A DNA stretch of 64,000 nt from assembly GCF_001682865.1 (NCBI RefSeq), contig NZ_MAQX01000011.1, forward strand, positions 310,614 to 374,613, in the 5' to 3' direction. How positions within the stretch are numbered: position 1 is the stretch's first letter; every line of letters begins with the position of its first letter. This document shows positions 34,431-43,257 of this stretch, one piece after another. Both the position numbers and the translations under genes were made by a program. This DNA is from Bacillus sp. FJAT-26390 (GTDB lineage Bacteria > Bacillota > Bacilli > Paenibacillales > Paenibacillaceae). The notes under the pieces were generated by a model. It was not told the DNA's origin and made no database searches. It worked only from the letters and a program-made list of their open reading frames with translations.

Positions 34431-35372
34431 CTACTTGGGTTCAATCGCCAATGCGATCGCCTTGACTTTGCAATCCAGCTCCAACGAACCGTTTATCTGT
34501 TCGATTTGAACCAGCTCAACTGGGTTTCCTAAATATCTGTAGCCGCTTTTCGGAAGCCAGAAGCTGTACAGCTCTGAATAACACTCAATCATTTGGCTTC
34601 TTTCCCTATAATCCAGAGGCTCATCGAACGCATACACCACATGTTTCCCGCCTTTAAACGAATAAAGGCTCTCCTCCGCATGCTCCGAGTGCCCCTCTTC
34701 ACGAATAGCAATCCGGCAATCGTATCGGCTTTTGTCTGGCGGAGTGATGTAGGGATTGTTGCGCGGTACGCCAAGCATCCACGTATCTGGCTGAATCAAG
34801 CCTCTAGCCTTTGACCAATGATAAATCTCTTCCCATGCATGAGGGATTCCTTCGGTATAGGGACCGATGCTTTGCCTATTCACCGTTTTGCAAGCAGGTA
34901 AATCGACGGTTTTTACTTTGCTGAGGTCCAGCCACTTAAACCCAGTATACGTGCTCGCCTGATCATCTTCTATATCATTATTGCTAACTTGTTTAGATTT
35001 CTTGCTATTATAGTATTCTCTTGGGAACCGTTCCAAATAAGCGCCTTCCCGCCATTTTTTCGGGCTCGTGTTAAAGTTTTCATTAAAGGAGTAGGTAAAA
35101 TAGGACAACGATGAAAAGCCGCTCATCAGCGCGACTTGAGTGACCGGTATTTGCTGTTCATAAATTAATAAATGCGCAGCATTCTCCAAACGAAGTCTTT
35201 TGATATAAGAGGCAGGCGTTTCGCCGACGATCCCTTTAAAGGTGCGCTGAAAATGATAAACCGAATAGGTAGATACTTTTGCCAGCTTTTCAAGCGAGAG
35301 CTGCTCATTCAAATTTTCTTCTATGTATTCCATCACCTTGTTGATTTGCCTATGCTGCTCCACACCATACAT
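34431..35372 (-). CDS. AraC-family regulator with GyrI-like effector domain
   Basis: A 313-aa protein. The N-terminal AraC domain comprises LSLEKLAKVSTYSVYHFQRTF and VTQVALMSGFSSLSYFTYSFNE. The C-terminal GyrI-like/BmrR-type ligand-binding domain starts near LPACKTVNRQSIGPY and ends ELDCKVKAIALAIEPK. This architecture (SoxS/Rob-like) senses hydrophobic or cationic compounds. The ribosome binding site is weak (AAGAAG). It probably autoregulates and controls the DUF1761 gene. Confidence 0.88.
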   Translation of the reverse strand: MYGVEQHRQINKVMEYIEENLNEQLSLEKLAKVSTYSVYHFQRTFKGIVGETPASYIKRLRLENAAHLLIYEQQIPVTQVALMSGFSSLSYFTYSFNENFNTSPKKWREGAYLERFPREYYNSKKSKQVSNNDIEDDQASTYTGFKWLDLSKVKTVDLPACKTVNRQSIGPYTEGIPHAWEEIYHWSKARGLIQPDTWMLGVPRNNPYITPPDKSRYDCRIAIREEGHSEHAEESLYSFKGGKHVVYAFDEPLDYRERSQMIECYSELYSFWLPKSGYRYLGNPVELVQIEQINGSLELDCKVKAIALAIEPK

Positions 35373-35465
35373 TGCTTCTTGACCCCTACTCTTTGCTTAC
35401 TGTTTTTTTATTAATTATAAGCCCTGTGTCAAGTTGCCGGGGTTTACAAAGCTTGCAAACCTAAC

Positions 35466-35500
35466 AAAAAAAGCCGTAGACTTCACGTCTACAGCTTTTT
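35466..35500. terminator. Terminator after the DUF1304 gene
   Basis: AAAAAGC-CGTAGAC, a TTCAC loop, and GTCTAC-GCTTTTT form a near-perfect bidirectional hairpin that separates the AraC/GyrI gene's upstream region from the DUF1304 gene. Confidence 0.85.
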
Positions 35501-35536
35501 CGCATAATGTGCCCTCTGCTTGCTCTCATGCGATTC

Positions 35537-35899
35537 TTACGCAAACACAACAAGCAATAATCCGATCAACGCCGGAAGGCCCTGTATGTACAAAATCGAT
35601 CTTTTTGCCGTCAGCCCGCCATAAATCGCTGCTACCATTACAAGCGCCAGAAAAAAGATTTCAATCTGCTGGCCGAATAAAACATTCGGATGAACGAGAC
35701 CCCAAATTAATCCGGCAGCTAAAAAACCGTTGTACAGACCCTGGTTGGCTGCTAAAGTTTTGGAGGCATCGGCGATTTGCTGCGTCATCCCAAAGGCTCG
35801 AAGTCCTTTTGGCGTCGTCCAAGCGAACATCTCGAGATACAAAATATAAAGATGAATGACAGCAACGATACCCACAACGATATTCGCAACGATTTGCAT
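35537..35899 (-). CDS. DUF1304-type integral membrane protein
   Basis: A 120-aa protein with four helices. It has the family hallmarks HLYILYLEMFAWTTPKGLRAF near the N-terminus and NQGLYNGFLAAGLIW centrally. Function unknown. The ATG at 35899 follows AAGGAG; the longer frame start at 35935 has no ribosome binding site. It is monocistronic. Confidence 0.85.
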   Translation of the reverse strand: MQIVANIVVGIVAVIHLYILYLEMFAWTTPKGLRAFGMTQQIADASKTLAANQGLYNGFLAAGLIWGLVHPNVLFGQQIEIFFLALVMVAAIYGGLTAKRSILYIQGLPALIGLLLVVFA

Positions 35900-36071
35900 G
35901 AAGAAAAACTCCTTTTTATTTTCAATTGTGCACAATTAAATTTTATCACATAAATAATGTAAAGTGAACACTATTTTTTATTGTTATTTGCAAAACCTCC
36001 TTCAATCCATCCTCACCCCAAAGCAAATAGGTGAATATCCTGTGTCATCCTATGAAATTGGAGGAACAACG

Positions 36072-36971
36072 ATGATTCCGAAATTTCCTTACTACGGGAA
36101 AGAAACAAAATGCAAGGAAGTGCCCATTACTTTTCCCCCTCAGCATCAGGATCGACAGCCCGGACTGGAATATTTGATGAATCCGATTCCGATATCGGAT
36201 AATCCCGAATACAAAGGAAGCGGCAAATTAGCCGGCAAAATTGCTATCATTACAGGGGGCGACAGCGGTATTGGCCGTGCCGTCGCTATTGGCTTCGCCA
36301 AAGAAGGCGCGGATGTAGCCATCGTCTTTTTGTACGAACGTGAAGATGCCGCCGCGACCAAACAAATGGTGGAGCAATACGGCCGGCAATGCCTGCTGAT
36401 TGAAGGCGATCTGCGCAAGCCGGAGTTCTCCCCTGAAATCGTGCGCAGAACCTTAGAATGTTATGGGAAAATTGATATTTTGGTTCTGAATCAAGGGGTC
36501 CAATTTCCTCAGAGATGCATTATGGACATATCGAATGAACAGCTGGAGGATACGTACCGCACAAACATCTTCCCCCACTTTTATTTGACAAAAGCGGCGC
36601 TTCCTTATCTTTGCTCGGGCAGCTCGATTATTAGTACAGCATCCGTTACCGCTTATGCCGGAGCTCCCCTTCTAGTCGATTATTCCTCAACGAAAGGAGC
36701 GGTCGTGTCCTTCACCCGTTCTTTGTCGCTTCAGTTGGTAGATTGCGGCATAAGGGTTAATGCCGTTGCGCCAGGTCCGATCTGGACGCCGCTAATCGTC
36801 TCCAGCTATTCCGCTGAATATGTCAAAACGTTTGGGCTAGATACGCCTATGAAGCGAGCGGGCCAACCGTTCGAGCTCGCCCCAACATACATTTATTTGG
36901 CCTCCGATGATTCTTCATTCGTTACCGGGCAAGTGCTTCATGTCAACGGCGGTGTGATGACGGAAACGTAA
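36072..36971 (+). CDS. SDR-family oxidoreductase, stress-type (YhdF/YghA-like)
   Basis: A 299-aa SDR of the long-N-terminus group. About 45 residues including PLTFPPQHQDRQPGLE-like text (here ITFPPQHQDRQPGLEYLMNP) precede the cofactor motif TGGDSGIGRAV. Catalytic Ser is in ISTASVTAYAG and Tyr/Lys in YSSTKGA. The ATG at 36072 is set by GGAGG nine bases ahead. In Bacillus these are general-stress dehydrogenases with unknown substrates, and close relatives are annotated glucose or ribitol dehydrogenase. It is followed by its own terminator. Confidence 0.88.
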   Translation: MIPKFPYYGKETKCKEVPITFPPQHQDRQPGLEYLMNPIPISDNPEYKGSGKLAGKIAIITGGDSGIGRAVAIGFAKEGADVAIVFLYEREDAAATKQMVEQYGRQCLLIEGDLRKPEFSPEIVRRTLECYGKIDILVLNQGVQFPQRCIMDISNEQLEDTYRTNIFPHFYLTKAALPYLCSGSSIISTASVTAYAGAPLLVDYSSTKGAVVSFTRSLSLQLVDCGIRVNAVAPGPIWTPLIVSSYSAEYVKTFGLDTPMKRAGQPFELAPTYIYLASDDSSFVTGQVLHVNGGVMTET

Positions 36972-36991
36972 AGATGATGTCAAATTAAAAC

Positions 36992-37022
36992 AGCCTCCGG
37001 TCATTTGCCGGAGGCTTATTTT
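36992..37022. terminator. Terminator between convergent SDR and GH43-like genes
   Basis: Arms GCCTCCGG / CCGGAGGC around TCATTTG, with TTATTTT after and AAAACA before, suitable for both strands. Confidence 0.85.
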
Positions 37023-37046
37023 AACAGAACAGCTGCATGATCATTA

Positions 37047-38075
37047 TTATTTTAAAGGAACCACCATGTTCCAGGTTACCCCTTCAAACTCCCATGGCCC
37101 TTTGCCATTTCCGGTCGCAAGAAACAGATGGGTTGGTTTCCCGTCGTGAAATAAGAGATTCGGCCTCTCCAGATTGCATTGCAGGGTTGTTGTCCCGTCA
37201 TCCCATGTCACGCTGCGCGTATAAGACAATGGACTAGGGTGCAGGCTCCAATGGATGCAATCCTCGCTTGTGGCGTAGACGCCAGCTCCCCACTCGCCGG
37301 TAAGTCCGCCGCTGTTATTTTTGTAATCATCCTTCATAATCACGTGAAACAACCCATCGGCGTACCAAAGGTAAGGGTCCTCGACATGAAAATCCTCATT
37401 GTCAAACTTGAATATCGGAGAATCGCTCAATCGTTCAAACGGACCCGCAGGATGAGGCGCTTTCACAATTCCGAGCTGCAGCGGCGCCCCAGCATACTCA
37501 CGTGATTTGTATATCATATAGGTGGTTCCGTCCGGCAGAATAGCTGCCGAAGGATTTGTCGTAATGGTACAATCCCAATATCCAGGCGTTCTCGGCTCGA
37601 GCAGAGGCGAATCCATGCGCTCCCAAGGACCGTATACCGATTGGCTGGTAGCCAGTCCAATTCTTTTGCGGTTCCATACCTCAATGACGCGATCGGAGGA
37701 AATCTCATCTCCCGGCTCAGGTATTGGACCGCCATAAGAGGTTCCGAAATAATAAAGATAATAAGTGCCATTCCAATATTTAATAGAAGGGTTATGCTGA
37801 TTAAGCGCATCAAAATAAGAACGGTCCCGAGTTTTGAATACTACCTCTTCAAATTGATAGGGACCTTCCGGGGTGTCACTCGCTGCTCTTACAATTTCAC
37901 AATTAAACAGCCATTGCGGGCCAAAGCCAAGCTCCTTGCGCCATCTTGATGCAAATAAATGATACTTCCCATCTTCTCCTTGAATCGCAGAACCGCACCA
38001 AATGTAATAATCGTCCATATGGAAGCCGCCATTTTTTGGAGCTGGAAGCAGCCTATCATAAATAGGATTTTCCAC
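37047..38075 (-). CDS. GH43-like five-bladed beta-propeller glycoside hydrolase
   Basis: A 342-aa protein with repeated propeller blades (DGKYHLFASRW, NGTYYLYYFGTS, DGTTYMIYKSR, DGLFHVIMKDD, DGKPTHLFLATG). Acidic residues lie in plausible active-site positions: Asp in FHMDDYYIWCG, Asp in YWDCTITTNPS, Glu in FHVEDPYLW. It has no signal peptide, so it would act on imported sugars. I take the GTG at 38075 as start because GAGGAGGGG lies eight bases ahead. It stands alone, without a transporter; substrate unknown. Confidence 0.8.
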   Translation of the reverse strand: MENPIYDRLLPAPKNGGFHMDDYYIWCGSAIQGEDGKYHLFASRWRKELGFGPQWLFNCEIVRAASDTPEGPYQFEEVVFKTRDRSYFDALNQHNPSIKYWNGTYYLYYFGTSYGGPIPEPGDEISSDRVIEVWNRKRIGLATSQSVYGPWERMDSPLLEPRTPGYWDCTITTNPSAAILPDGTTYMIYKSREYAGAPLQLGIVKAPHPAGPFERLSDSPIFKFDNEDFHVEDPYLWYADGLFHVIMKDDYKNNSGGLTGEWGAGVYATSEDCIHWSLHPSPLSYTRSVTWDDGTTTLQCNLERPNLLFHDGKPTHLFLATGNGKGPWEFEGVTWNMVVPLK

Positions 38076-38421
38076 GACACATTCCCCTCCTCTAACTTCA
38101 TTAACCGAACTCGCCAAAATAGAAGCCTACCGGCATCATTATAAAATAGCATCATTCTATTCATGGCCAATTCAGCTTTAACCATTAAAGTGTAAGTCGC
38201 ATGCTTGTCAAAATCAACCTATTTTAAGTGGGCACCAACGGAAAGGATAGTCAGGCATAAAAAAGGGGCAAGTTAGAAGTGAGGTCGGGGATGTGAATAA
38301 GCTGGCTGAACAATTCTGATATGCTAAGAGAAAGTCGTTCAATCCCTAAGGGGGATCTCCCGACTTGCACAAACGAGTGAAGCCCGAACCAAACATGTAT
38401 CCTTAATGGCTGCTGTATCGT
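38076..38421. other. Intergenic interval of about 350 bases
   Basis: I find no gene, strong hairpin or repeat here. It must hold the promoter of the GH43-like gene on the minus strand. The rest is unassigned. Confidence 0.5.
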
Positions 38422-39012
38422 TTAACGAATGCCTTCCAGCAGCTTGCGCAGCGTATGCAAACAGTCTTCCATCGCTTCGGCAGCCTCTGCTGAGCTCGCG
38501 ATCTGTGCCAGCCAGAGTGCTGCTTCATTTAGTGCGCCTGACAGCAGATGCGTCGCTGCCGCGAGACGAATGTCCTTAAGATAACCTTGCTGCTGCATGA
38601 GCTCCAGTTGTTCATACAACTGACGCATGGACTGCTGTTCATCCATCAGCCGCCATTCCTCCCAGCCAAGCACTGCAGGGCCATCGATTAACATGATCCG
38701 CCTGTTCTCAGGCTCTGTCGCCACAGTCATAAACGCCCGGCAGCCAACATAAAGCTGCTCCCACAGATCGTCGCTGCGCGCAGCCTCCGCTTCCAGCCGC
38801 CGAGCCACTTCACGCTGCACAAGCTCCAGCACTTCCTTGAACAAGCCTTTTTTGCTGCCAAAATGGTGATAGACGGCGCCTCGGGTCACCTCAGCCGTTT
38901 TGGCTATTTCCTCCAGTGAACAGTCAGCGTAACCATGGGCAGTAAAATGCTGCCGCGCAACTTCCAGCAGCCGTTGAATGGTTTCTGCGGTATCCTTCTT
39001 GTTTCTTCTCAT
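38422..39012 (-). CDS. TetR-family repressor of the VOC gene
   Basis: A 196-aa regulator with the classic TetR N-terminus: RLLEVARQHFTAHGYADCSL, then EEIAKTAEVTRGAVYHHFGSKKGLF. The C-terminal domain resembles the AcrR-C type (QLYVGCRAFMTVATEPENRRI). AGGAG precedes the ATG. It follows the VOC gene by 29 bases in the same operon, whose promoter overlaps a long palindrome ideal for a TetR dimer, so autoregulation is very likely. Confidence 0.92.
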   Translation of the reverse strand: MRRNKKDTAETIQRLLEVARQHFTAHGYADCSLEEIAKTAEVTRGAVYHHFGSKKGLFKEVLELVQREVARRLEAEAARSDDLWEQLYVGCRAFMTVATEPENRRIMLIDGPAVLGWEEWRLMDEQQSMRQLYEQLELMQQQGYLKDIRLAAATHLLSGALNEAALWLAQIASSAEAAEAMEDCLHTLRKLLEGIR

Positions 39013-39041
39013 CTGGTTTCTCCTGTCTTCCTAACCTTTCC

Positions 39042-39485
39042 TTACTGCTCTTGCTGCCACACCGATTCCGAATAATGGGAAGCTTCTTCCTCCGTAGGCA
39101 GAATCATTTCTATTACATCTATCAATACGCCGCTAGGATCAGAAAGTATAAAATGACGCTGCCCAAAATCCTCATCCCGAATATCCTGCTCCAACGTCAG
39201 CTTCGCGTCAATGACTAGCCGCTGGTATTTACTATTCACATTATCAACTTCCATGTTCAGAATCAATCCCTCTGCCTTCTTGCGATAAGCAGCAGGAATC
39301 GTTGGATGCCCGGCATCAAGCAGTGCCAACTCATACGATAATCCATTATCGCCTGCGCCTGAGCGCAAGCTCACATACCAATCCGACTCGTATACAACTT
39401 CAAAACCAAAGTAGCGTTGATAAAATGCCGCGCTTTCCGCTACCGTCTGTGTCATGACAACCGGATAGAAACTGTTCCATTTCAT
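39042..39485 (-). CDS. VOC-family protein (PhnB/glyoxalase-like)
   Basis: A 147-aa VOC protein with SAAFYQRYFGFEVVYESDWY in the first module and DFGQRHFILSDPSGVLIDVIE in the second. The terminal Glu of VIDVIE and the His of RHF are candidate metal ligands. The start at 39485 follows GGGAGAG; the longer frame crosses the operator and promoter. It is the first gene of a two-gene unit with TetR. It may be a resistance or detoxification protein; substrate unknown. Confidence 0.88.
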   Translation of the reverse strand: MKWNSFYPVVMTQTVAESAAFYQRYFGFEVVYESDWYVSLRSGAGDNGLSYELALLDAGHPTIPAAYRKKAEGLILNMEVDNVNSKYQRLVIDAKLTLEQDIRDEDFGQRHFILSDPSGVLIDVIEMILPTEEEASHYSESVWQQEQ

Positions 39486-39534
39486 TTTCACACTCTCCCT
39501 TGTTTTTAGATCATTATGGCTTATTCGGATATTA

Positions 39535-39555
39535 ACATACATACAGTATGTATGT
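39535..39555. promoter_or_regulatory. Perfect 21-bp operator before the VOC-TetR operon
   Basis: ACATACATAC and GTATGTATGT flank one central A, a perfect inverted repeat with ten-base arms. It lies 50 bases ahead of the VOC start, at the promoter. Repeated TACATAC-type half sites are typical for TetR-family regulators of the AcrR/QacR kind. Confidence 0.8.
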
Positions 39556-39559
39556 AAAT

Positions 39560-39978
39560 AAAACGAGTTCATTTCCTATATGCGAATTCAAGCGTCTAGC
39601 CGCAGCAGTCGGTTTGATTATAACCAGTCCCGGTATGGAAGGAGACGGCTTCTTTTTTGTGTTCCCCGGCTCAAACCCGTCTGCGGGCATCAACATTGGA
39701 ACGACTTTAACCAAAGGGCATGTAACGTTCACCTTCCAAGTTCTCGCAACGGTGTGCCGCAGCCAGCAAATGGCCCTATCCTTCACATACTCATCGGCAA
39801 TCTAAAGCCCGGAGAGCGGGCGAGCGCGACCTATGCGGTTCGGGTTCTTATTGAATCGGGCACGATTATCAACCAGGCTCACTCCACGTACGTTTCGGTT
39901 TATCCGAGCCGCAAGCTCTCCCCGATGAGCACCGATTCCAATAAGGTGATCATTCCAGTTGTCGATGAAGAGGAATAA
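39560..39978 (+). pseudogene. Frameshifted fragment of a DUF11-repeat surface protein
   Basis: Two frames carry matching pieces. The frame through 39548 encodes FPGSNPSAGINIGTTLTKGH, then VTFTFQVLATV. From about 39750 the frame through 39580 continues with VPQPANGP and then NLKPGERASATYAVRVLIES, GTIINQAHSTYVSV and STDSNKVIIPVVDEEE. These are the hallmarks of DUF11-type repeats in cell-surface proteins (strand 'SNPSxGINIGTLxxG' followed by 'TVTFQV' and 'SGTIxNQAxxTY'). There is no start region and at least one frameshift, so this is a relic. Functional expression is unlikely. Confidence 0.6.
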
Positions 39979-40037
39979 TGGAATGGAGATTATGAAATCT
40001 TAGCGGGGGTTCGGGCAGAATTAAGTCCTGCGGAGCG

Positions 40038-41066
40038 CTAGGAGGATCTTTCTGTAAGCTCCTTCATTACTTTTGTCCGATATTGCCCTGGCGTCAGTCC
40101 CGTCCACTTCTTAAATGCGCTCTGAAAAGCGCTAGGCTCCGAAAAATGCATAACATAAGCAATCTCGCCAACCGAATACTCCCATTTCTTCAAATAACCC
40201 ATAGCGAGCTCCTTGCGAACGCGGATAGAAAGGTCATTGTAGGTCGTGAATTCTTCCTTCAACTTATTTTGAAGTGTCCGCGTACTGATTCCGAACGATT
40301 CTGCCGTTTGCTGTAATGTCGGAAAATAAGAAGGGATACATTTTTTCATCCACTTTATCACCTTCTCCGAGAACACGCTTGCCGGCATCAGCCCATCTTT
40401 TGTTTCCTGCGCGATGGCCTCAAACACGCCGAGCAGCTTGGAATCGGAATACATAACGGAATAGGACAGCACATCCTTGCTCATGCGCAGAACATTGTCC
40501 TCGCCGCCGAATTTAGGAATAATCCCGAACACTGGCGTATAGGGACTCGTATTTGACGGTGCATCATGCGAAAACTGAACCTCATTCAGCAAAATACGCC
40601 GGTTGCTTAATCTGCCTATCAATCGATACACGGAGCTCGCCATATCCTCCACGCAGTGCCGAGACATTTGGCCGGAATGCTCTAAAAACAGCCGAATCAG
40701 GAGATCATCGCCTTGCACTTCCCATTCTAAATTGAAGCCGCTGGACAAAATCACATTATATCTTTGGTAGGCAGCTAACGATTCGGCAATCGTACGCGAA
40801 TGCATCATAACGTAGCCGAGAATGCCCAAATCCCCGAACTCCATTATTTCGCCTTGATGCAAACCAAAATGATCGTCTTGCGTGTAATGGGCGGCTGCGA
40901 TCATTAACCGTACTAATTCCTCAGCAGAAATACGAGCCTCCACATCACTCAAGAGTCCAGCGTCAAAAGAAGCGTAGCTGCAATACTGCTCCGTATCAAA
41001 TCCTTTATGAACAATGGTTTTCATAATCGGATAAACCATCGATATGGCCACACCCTGACTGTCCAA
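40038..41066 (-). CDS. AraC-family regulator with arabinose-binding-arm-like domain (OruR/GadX type)
   Basis: A 342-aa protein. The N-terminal roughly 230 residues match the Arabinose_bd domain of regulators such as OruR/ArgR-like (GEIMEFGDLGILGYVMMHSRTI is the signature). The C-terminal AraC domain has LQQTAESFGISTRTLQNKLK and VGEIAYVMHFSEPSAFQSAFK. The start is TTG at 41066 with AAAGGAGG ahead. It is divergent from the flavodoxin-like oxidoreductase gene, its likely target. Confidence 0.88.
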   Translation of the reverse strand: MDSQGVAISMVYPIMKTIVHKGFDTEQYCSYASFDAGLLSDVEARISAEELVRLMIAAAHYTQDDHFGLHQGEIMEFGDLGILGYVMMHSRTIAESLAAYQRYNVILSSGFNLEWEVQGDDLLIRLFLEHSGQMSRHCVEDMASSVYRLIGRLSNRRILLNEVQFSHDAPSNTSPYTPVFGIIPKFGGEDNVLRMSKDVLSYSVMYSDSKLLGVFEAIAQETKDGLMPASVFSEKVIKWMKKCIPSYFPTLQQTAESFGISTRTLQNKLKEEFTTYNDLSIRVRKELAMGYLKKWEYSVGEIAYVMHFSEPSAFQSAFKKWTGLTPGQYRTKVMKELTERSS

Positions 41067-41241
41067 GCTTTAATCCTCCTTTGCGCAAATCAGTAACCTT
41101 TTTTGCGTCATTGATCATTCATTTATATTGGAATTCGTACTAAGCTAACTGTAGTCATACACCACTATATTATAACGCAAACCGCTCCGAAGGACAGAAA
41201 TGAAGAGATAGAGCGGCATTTAATTGAGGAGGAACATCGAT

Positions 41242-41823
41242 ATGAAATCAAAAATTCTCGTTATTAACGGACATCCCGATTCGCAAAGCTTGTGCTCTGC
41301 CTTAGCTGGGGCTTATATGGAAGGGGCAGCGGGCAGTGATGCAGAGGTACGAAGCATTGATTTGAGCAAAATAGAGTTTAACCCAAACTTAAAGTATGGT
41401 TACCGCCAAAGAACGGAGCTGGAGGATGATCTCATAGCATCTCAGAAATTAATAAGCTGGGCAGATCATCTCGTATTCGTATATCCTACCTGGTGGGGGG
41501 CGATGCCTGCCATTTTGAAAGGTTTTATTGATCGTGTCTTTTTGCCCGGTTATGCTTTCAAATACCGTACAAATTCCGCCTTTTGGGATAAGCTCCTCAC
41601 TGGCAAATCTGCGCACTTAATCGTCACTATGGATACTCCAGCCTGGTACTACAAATGGATTTACAGAAGTGCGGGCCATAATGTTATGAAGCGTAATATT
41701 TTGCAGTTTAGCGGTATCACCCCCGTACGGATTACAGAGATTACGCCCGTAAAAACGTCGTCACCGGAAAAACGCGCCAAATGGCTAGATAAAGTGAAGC
41801 AGCTAGGCTCGAAGCTAGCTTAA
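41242..41823 (+). CDS. Flavodoxin-like NAD(P)H oxidoreductase (KefF/NQO1 type)
   Basis: A 193-aa protein with flavodoxin-fold motifs: ILVINGHPDSQSLCSAL binding the FMN/FAD phosphate, FVYPTWWGAMPAILKGFIDRV for the isoalloxazine, and a GITPVRITEI C-terminal strand. It resembles NAD(P)H quinone reductases (MdaB/KefF-like). GAGGAGG precedes the ATG at 41242. It is divergent from an AraC-type regulator, suggesting inducible quinone or electrophile detoxification. Confidence 0.9.
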   Translation: MKSKILVINGHPDSQSLCSALAGAYMEGAAGSDAEVRSIDLSKIEFNPNLKYGYRQRTELEDDLIASQKLISWADHLVFVYPTWWGAMPAILKGFIDRVFLPGYAFKYRTNSAFWDKLLTGKSAHLIVTMDTPAWYYKWIYRSAGHNVMKRNILQFSGITPVRITEITPVKTSSPEKRAKWLDKVKQLGSKLA

Positions 41824-41911
41824 GCTCCATATCGGCCTTGGCAAAACCTCAATTGAACGAAGCGGCTGCCGGCGCTGCTCCATTCCGTTGAATGCTAGCA
41901 TAGGAAAATGC

Positions 41912-42955
41912 TTAGACCGTGAGCTGATCCCATATTTTTTTCAACCACTTCGCGAACGACGCTTTTTCCTCGAACTGGGGATAATGAGCTGATTTTTTGA
42001 AAATGACAAAATCCTTTAAAGGCGCGTCCAGCCTATCAAAATAATCTTTTGCCGCATTTGCGGATGTCATATAATCATATTGTCCCATGACAAAATAAGC
42101 GGGGATATCCAATTTATTAACGAGTGTTGTAATATTATTTTGGGCTTCTTCCTTCAATAAATTTTTCTGCGACACCCATATCCCTCTTACATATCGAATC
42201 ACATCAAGCAGATTATATTCCGGTTCAAAGAGAAACCCTTTGTAATAATCCATGTTATCGTTAATTAATCTTGCCGCTCCGCCGTATTTTCGAACCATGC
42301 TTCTGGGAGTAGTCGCCTCCCCTTGCTCGACTCGCCCCCGAAGAAGCTCCAATCGCTTCGCATCTTTCAAATGACCGGCAAGCTTTGCTTGCTCAATCGT
42401 ATAATTCAAGCTGTCTAATTCGCTTTTCACCGTATCGGCAACCTGCCCAATCCCAATATAAGCCATATATTTATCTGGCGCTTTGGCCGCCGCTTTCAAG
42501 CCGATGTATGTGCCAAAGGAATGGCCGATAAGCAGCACCTTCTCTTGTCCAAGCCTCTCTGCAACGTAATCTGTCAAAGAGAGCAGATCATCTACGAGCA
42601 AATCGGTTGATAAATTGGAATAGTCCTCAAAAAAATGATACGACTTCCCGCTTCCACGCTGATCATAATGGACGATTGTAAAGTTTTCCTCCAGCAAATC
42701 TTGATATTTCCTCACATAAGGAATTTCGGAGCACCCCGGTCCGCCATGCACAAAAATGACAATCGGATTCCGCCGGTCTGCTCCCCTGATCATGACTTCA
42801 TGGCCCGTGCCATTGATCGTAACCTGTTCTAATGAGCTTATGCTGTTATCGCCTTTTATTTGCGGGGTCCATGTGGGAAAAATCAATCCGACTGCAATCA
42901 GCACAGCAATGAATATTAGGCTTCCTTTAGCTATTTTTTTGCTTTTTCTTCTCAA
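41912..42955 (-). CDS. Membrane-anchored alpha/beta hydrolase, proline iminopeptidase-like
   Basis: A 347-aa protein. A basic N-terminus (RRKSKKIAKGS) and one helix (LIFIAVLIAVGLIFP) form an anchor. The hydrolase domain has HGGPGCSE (the HGGPG oxyanion motif of peptidase family S33), nucleophile Ser in IGHSFGTYIG, Asp in MGQYDYMTS and His in KKSAHYPQFE. The start is TTG at 42955, set by AAAGGAG. It probably acts outside the membrane on a peptide or ester. It is monocistronic. Confidence 0.88.
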   Translation of the reverse strand: MRRKSKKIAKGSLIFIAVLIAVGLIFPTWTPQIKGDNSISSLEQVTINGTGHEVMIRGADRRNPIVIFVHGGPGCSEIPYVRKYQDLLEENFTIVHYDQRGSGKSYHFFEDYSNLSTDLLVDDLLSLTDYVAERLGQEKVLLIGHSFGTYIGLKAAAKAPDKYMAYIGIGQVADTVKSELDSLNYTIEQAKLAGHLKDAKRLELLRGRVEQGEATTPRSMVRKYGGAARLINDNMDYYKGFLFEPEYNLLDVIRYVRGIWVSQKNLLKEEAQNNITTLVNKLDIPAYFVMGQYDYMTSANAAKDYFDRLDAPLKDFVIFKKSAHYPQFEEKASFAKWLKKIWDQLTV

Positions 42956-43197
42956 TGGATGGCTCCTTTAAGGTCGTATCATGATTTCATTTTATATGAA
43001 ACAAGGTGCAAAACAAAACGGTTCTCTTAACTATGCCAAACTATCTTTTATTAGCAATGAGCTATCATTCCAAGCAACGAATAGAAAACATCCTTTTACT
43101 TGAGCAACAGTGTAAACCATTTGACCGAATCAACTTAAATGCCAACGACCGAGTACTAATATTTCTTGGATAAGCTATAAATCATTTCGAACACGAA

Positions 43198-43234
43198 TAA
43201 AAAAAAGCAGCTCATTAGGCTGCTTTACGTTTTT
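43198..43234. terminator. Terminator after the oligoendopeptidase gene
   Basis: Stem AAAGCAGC / GCTGCTTT with a 7-base loop, A-run before and GTTTTTG after. It lies just past the minus-strand peptidase stop. Confidence 0.8.
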
Positions 43235-43257
43235 GTGGCCGAAATGAAGATTGACTT

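Noticed and set aside
43034..43177. 47-codon plus-strand frame starting MPNYLLLAMSYH
   Set aside because: The end vaguely recalls the first motif of methyltransferases, but there is no ribosome binding site and it stops abruptly; too short to support.
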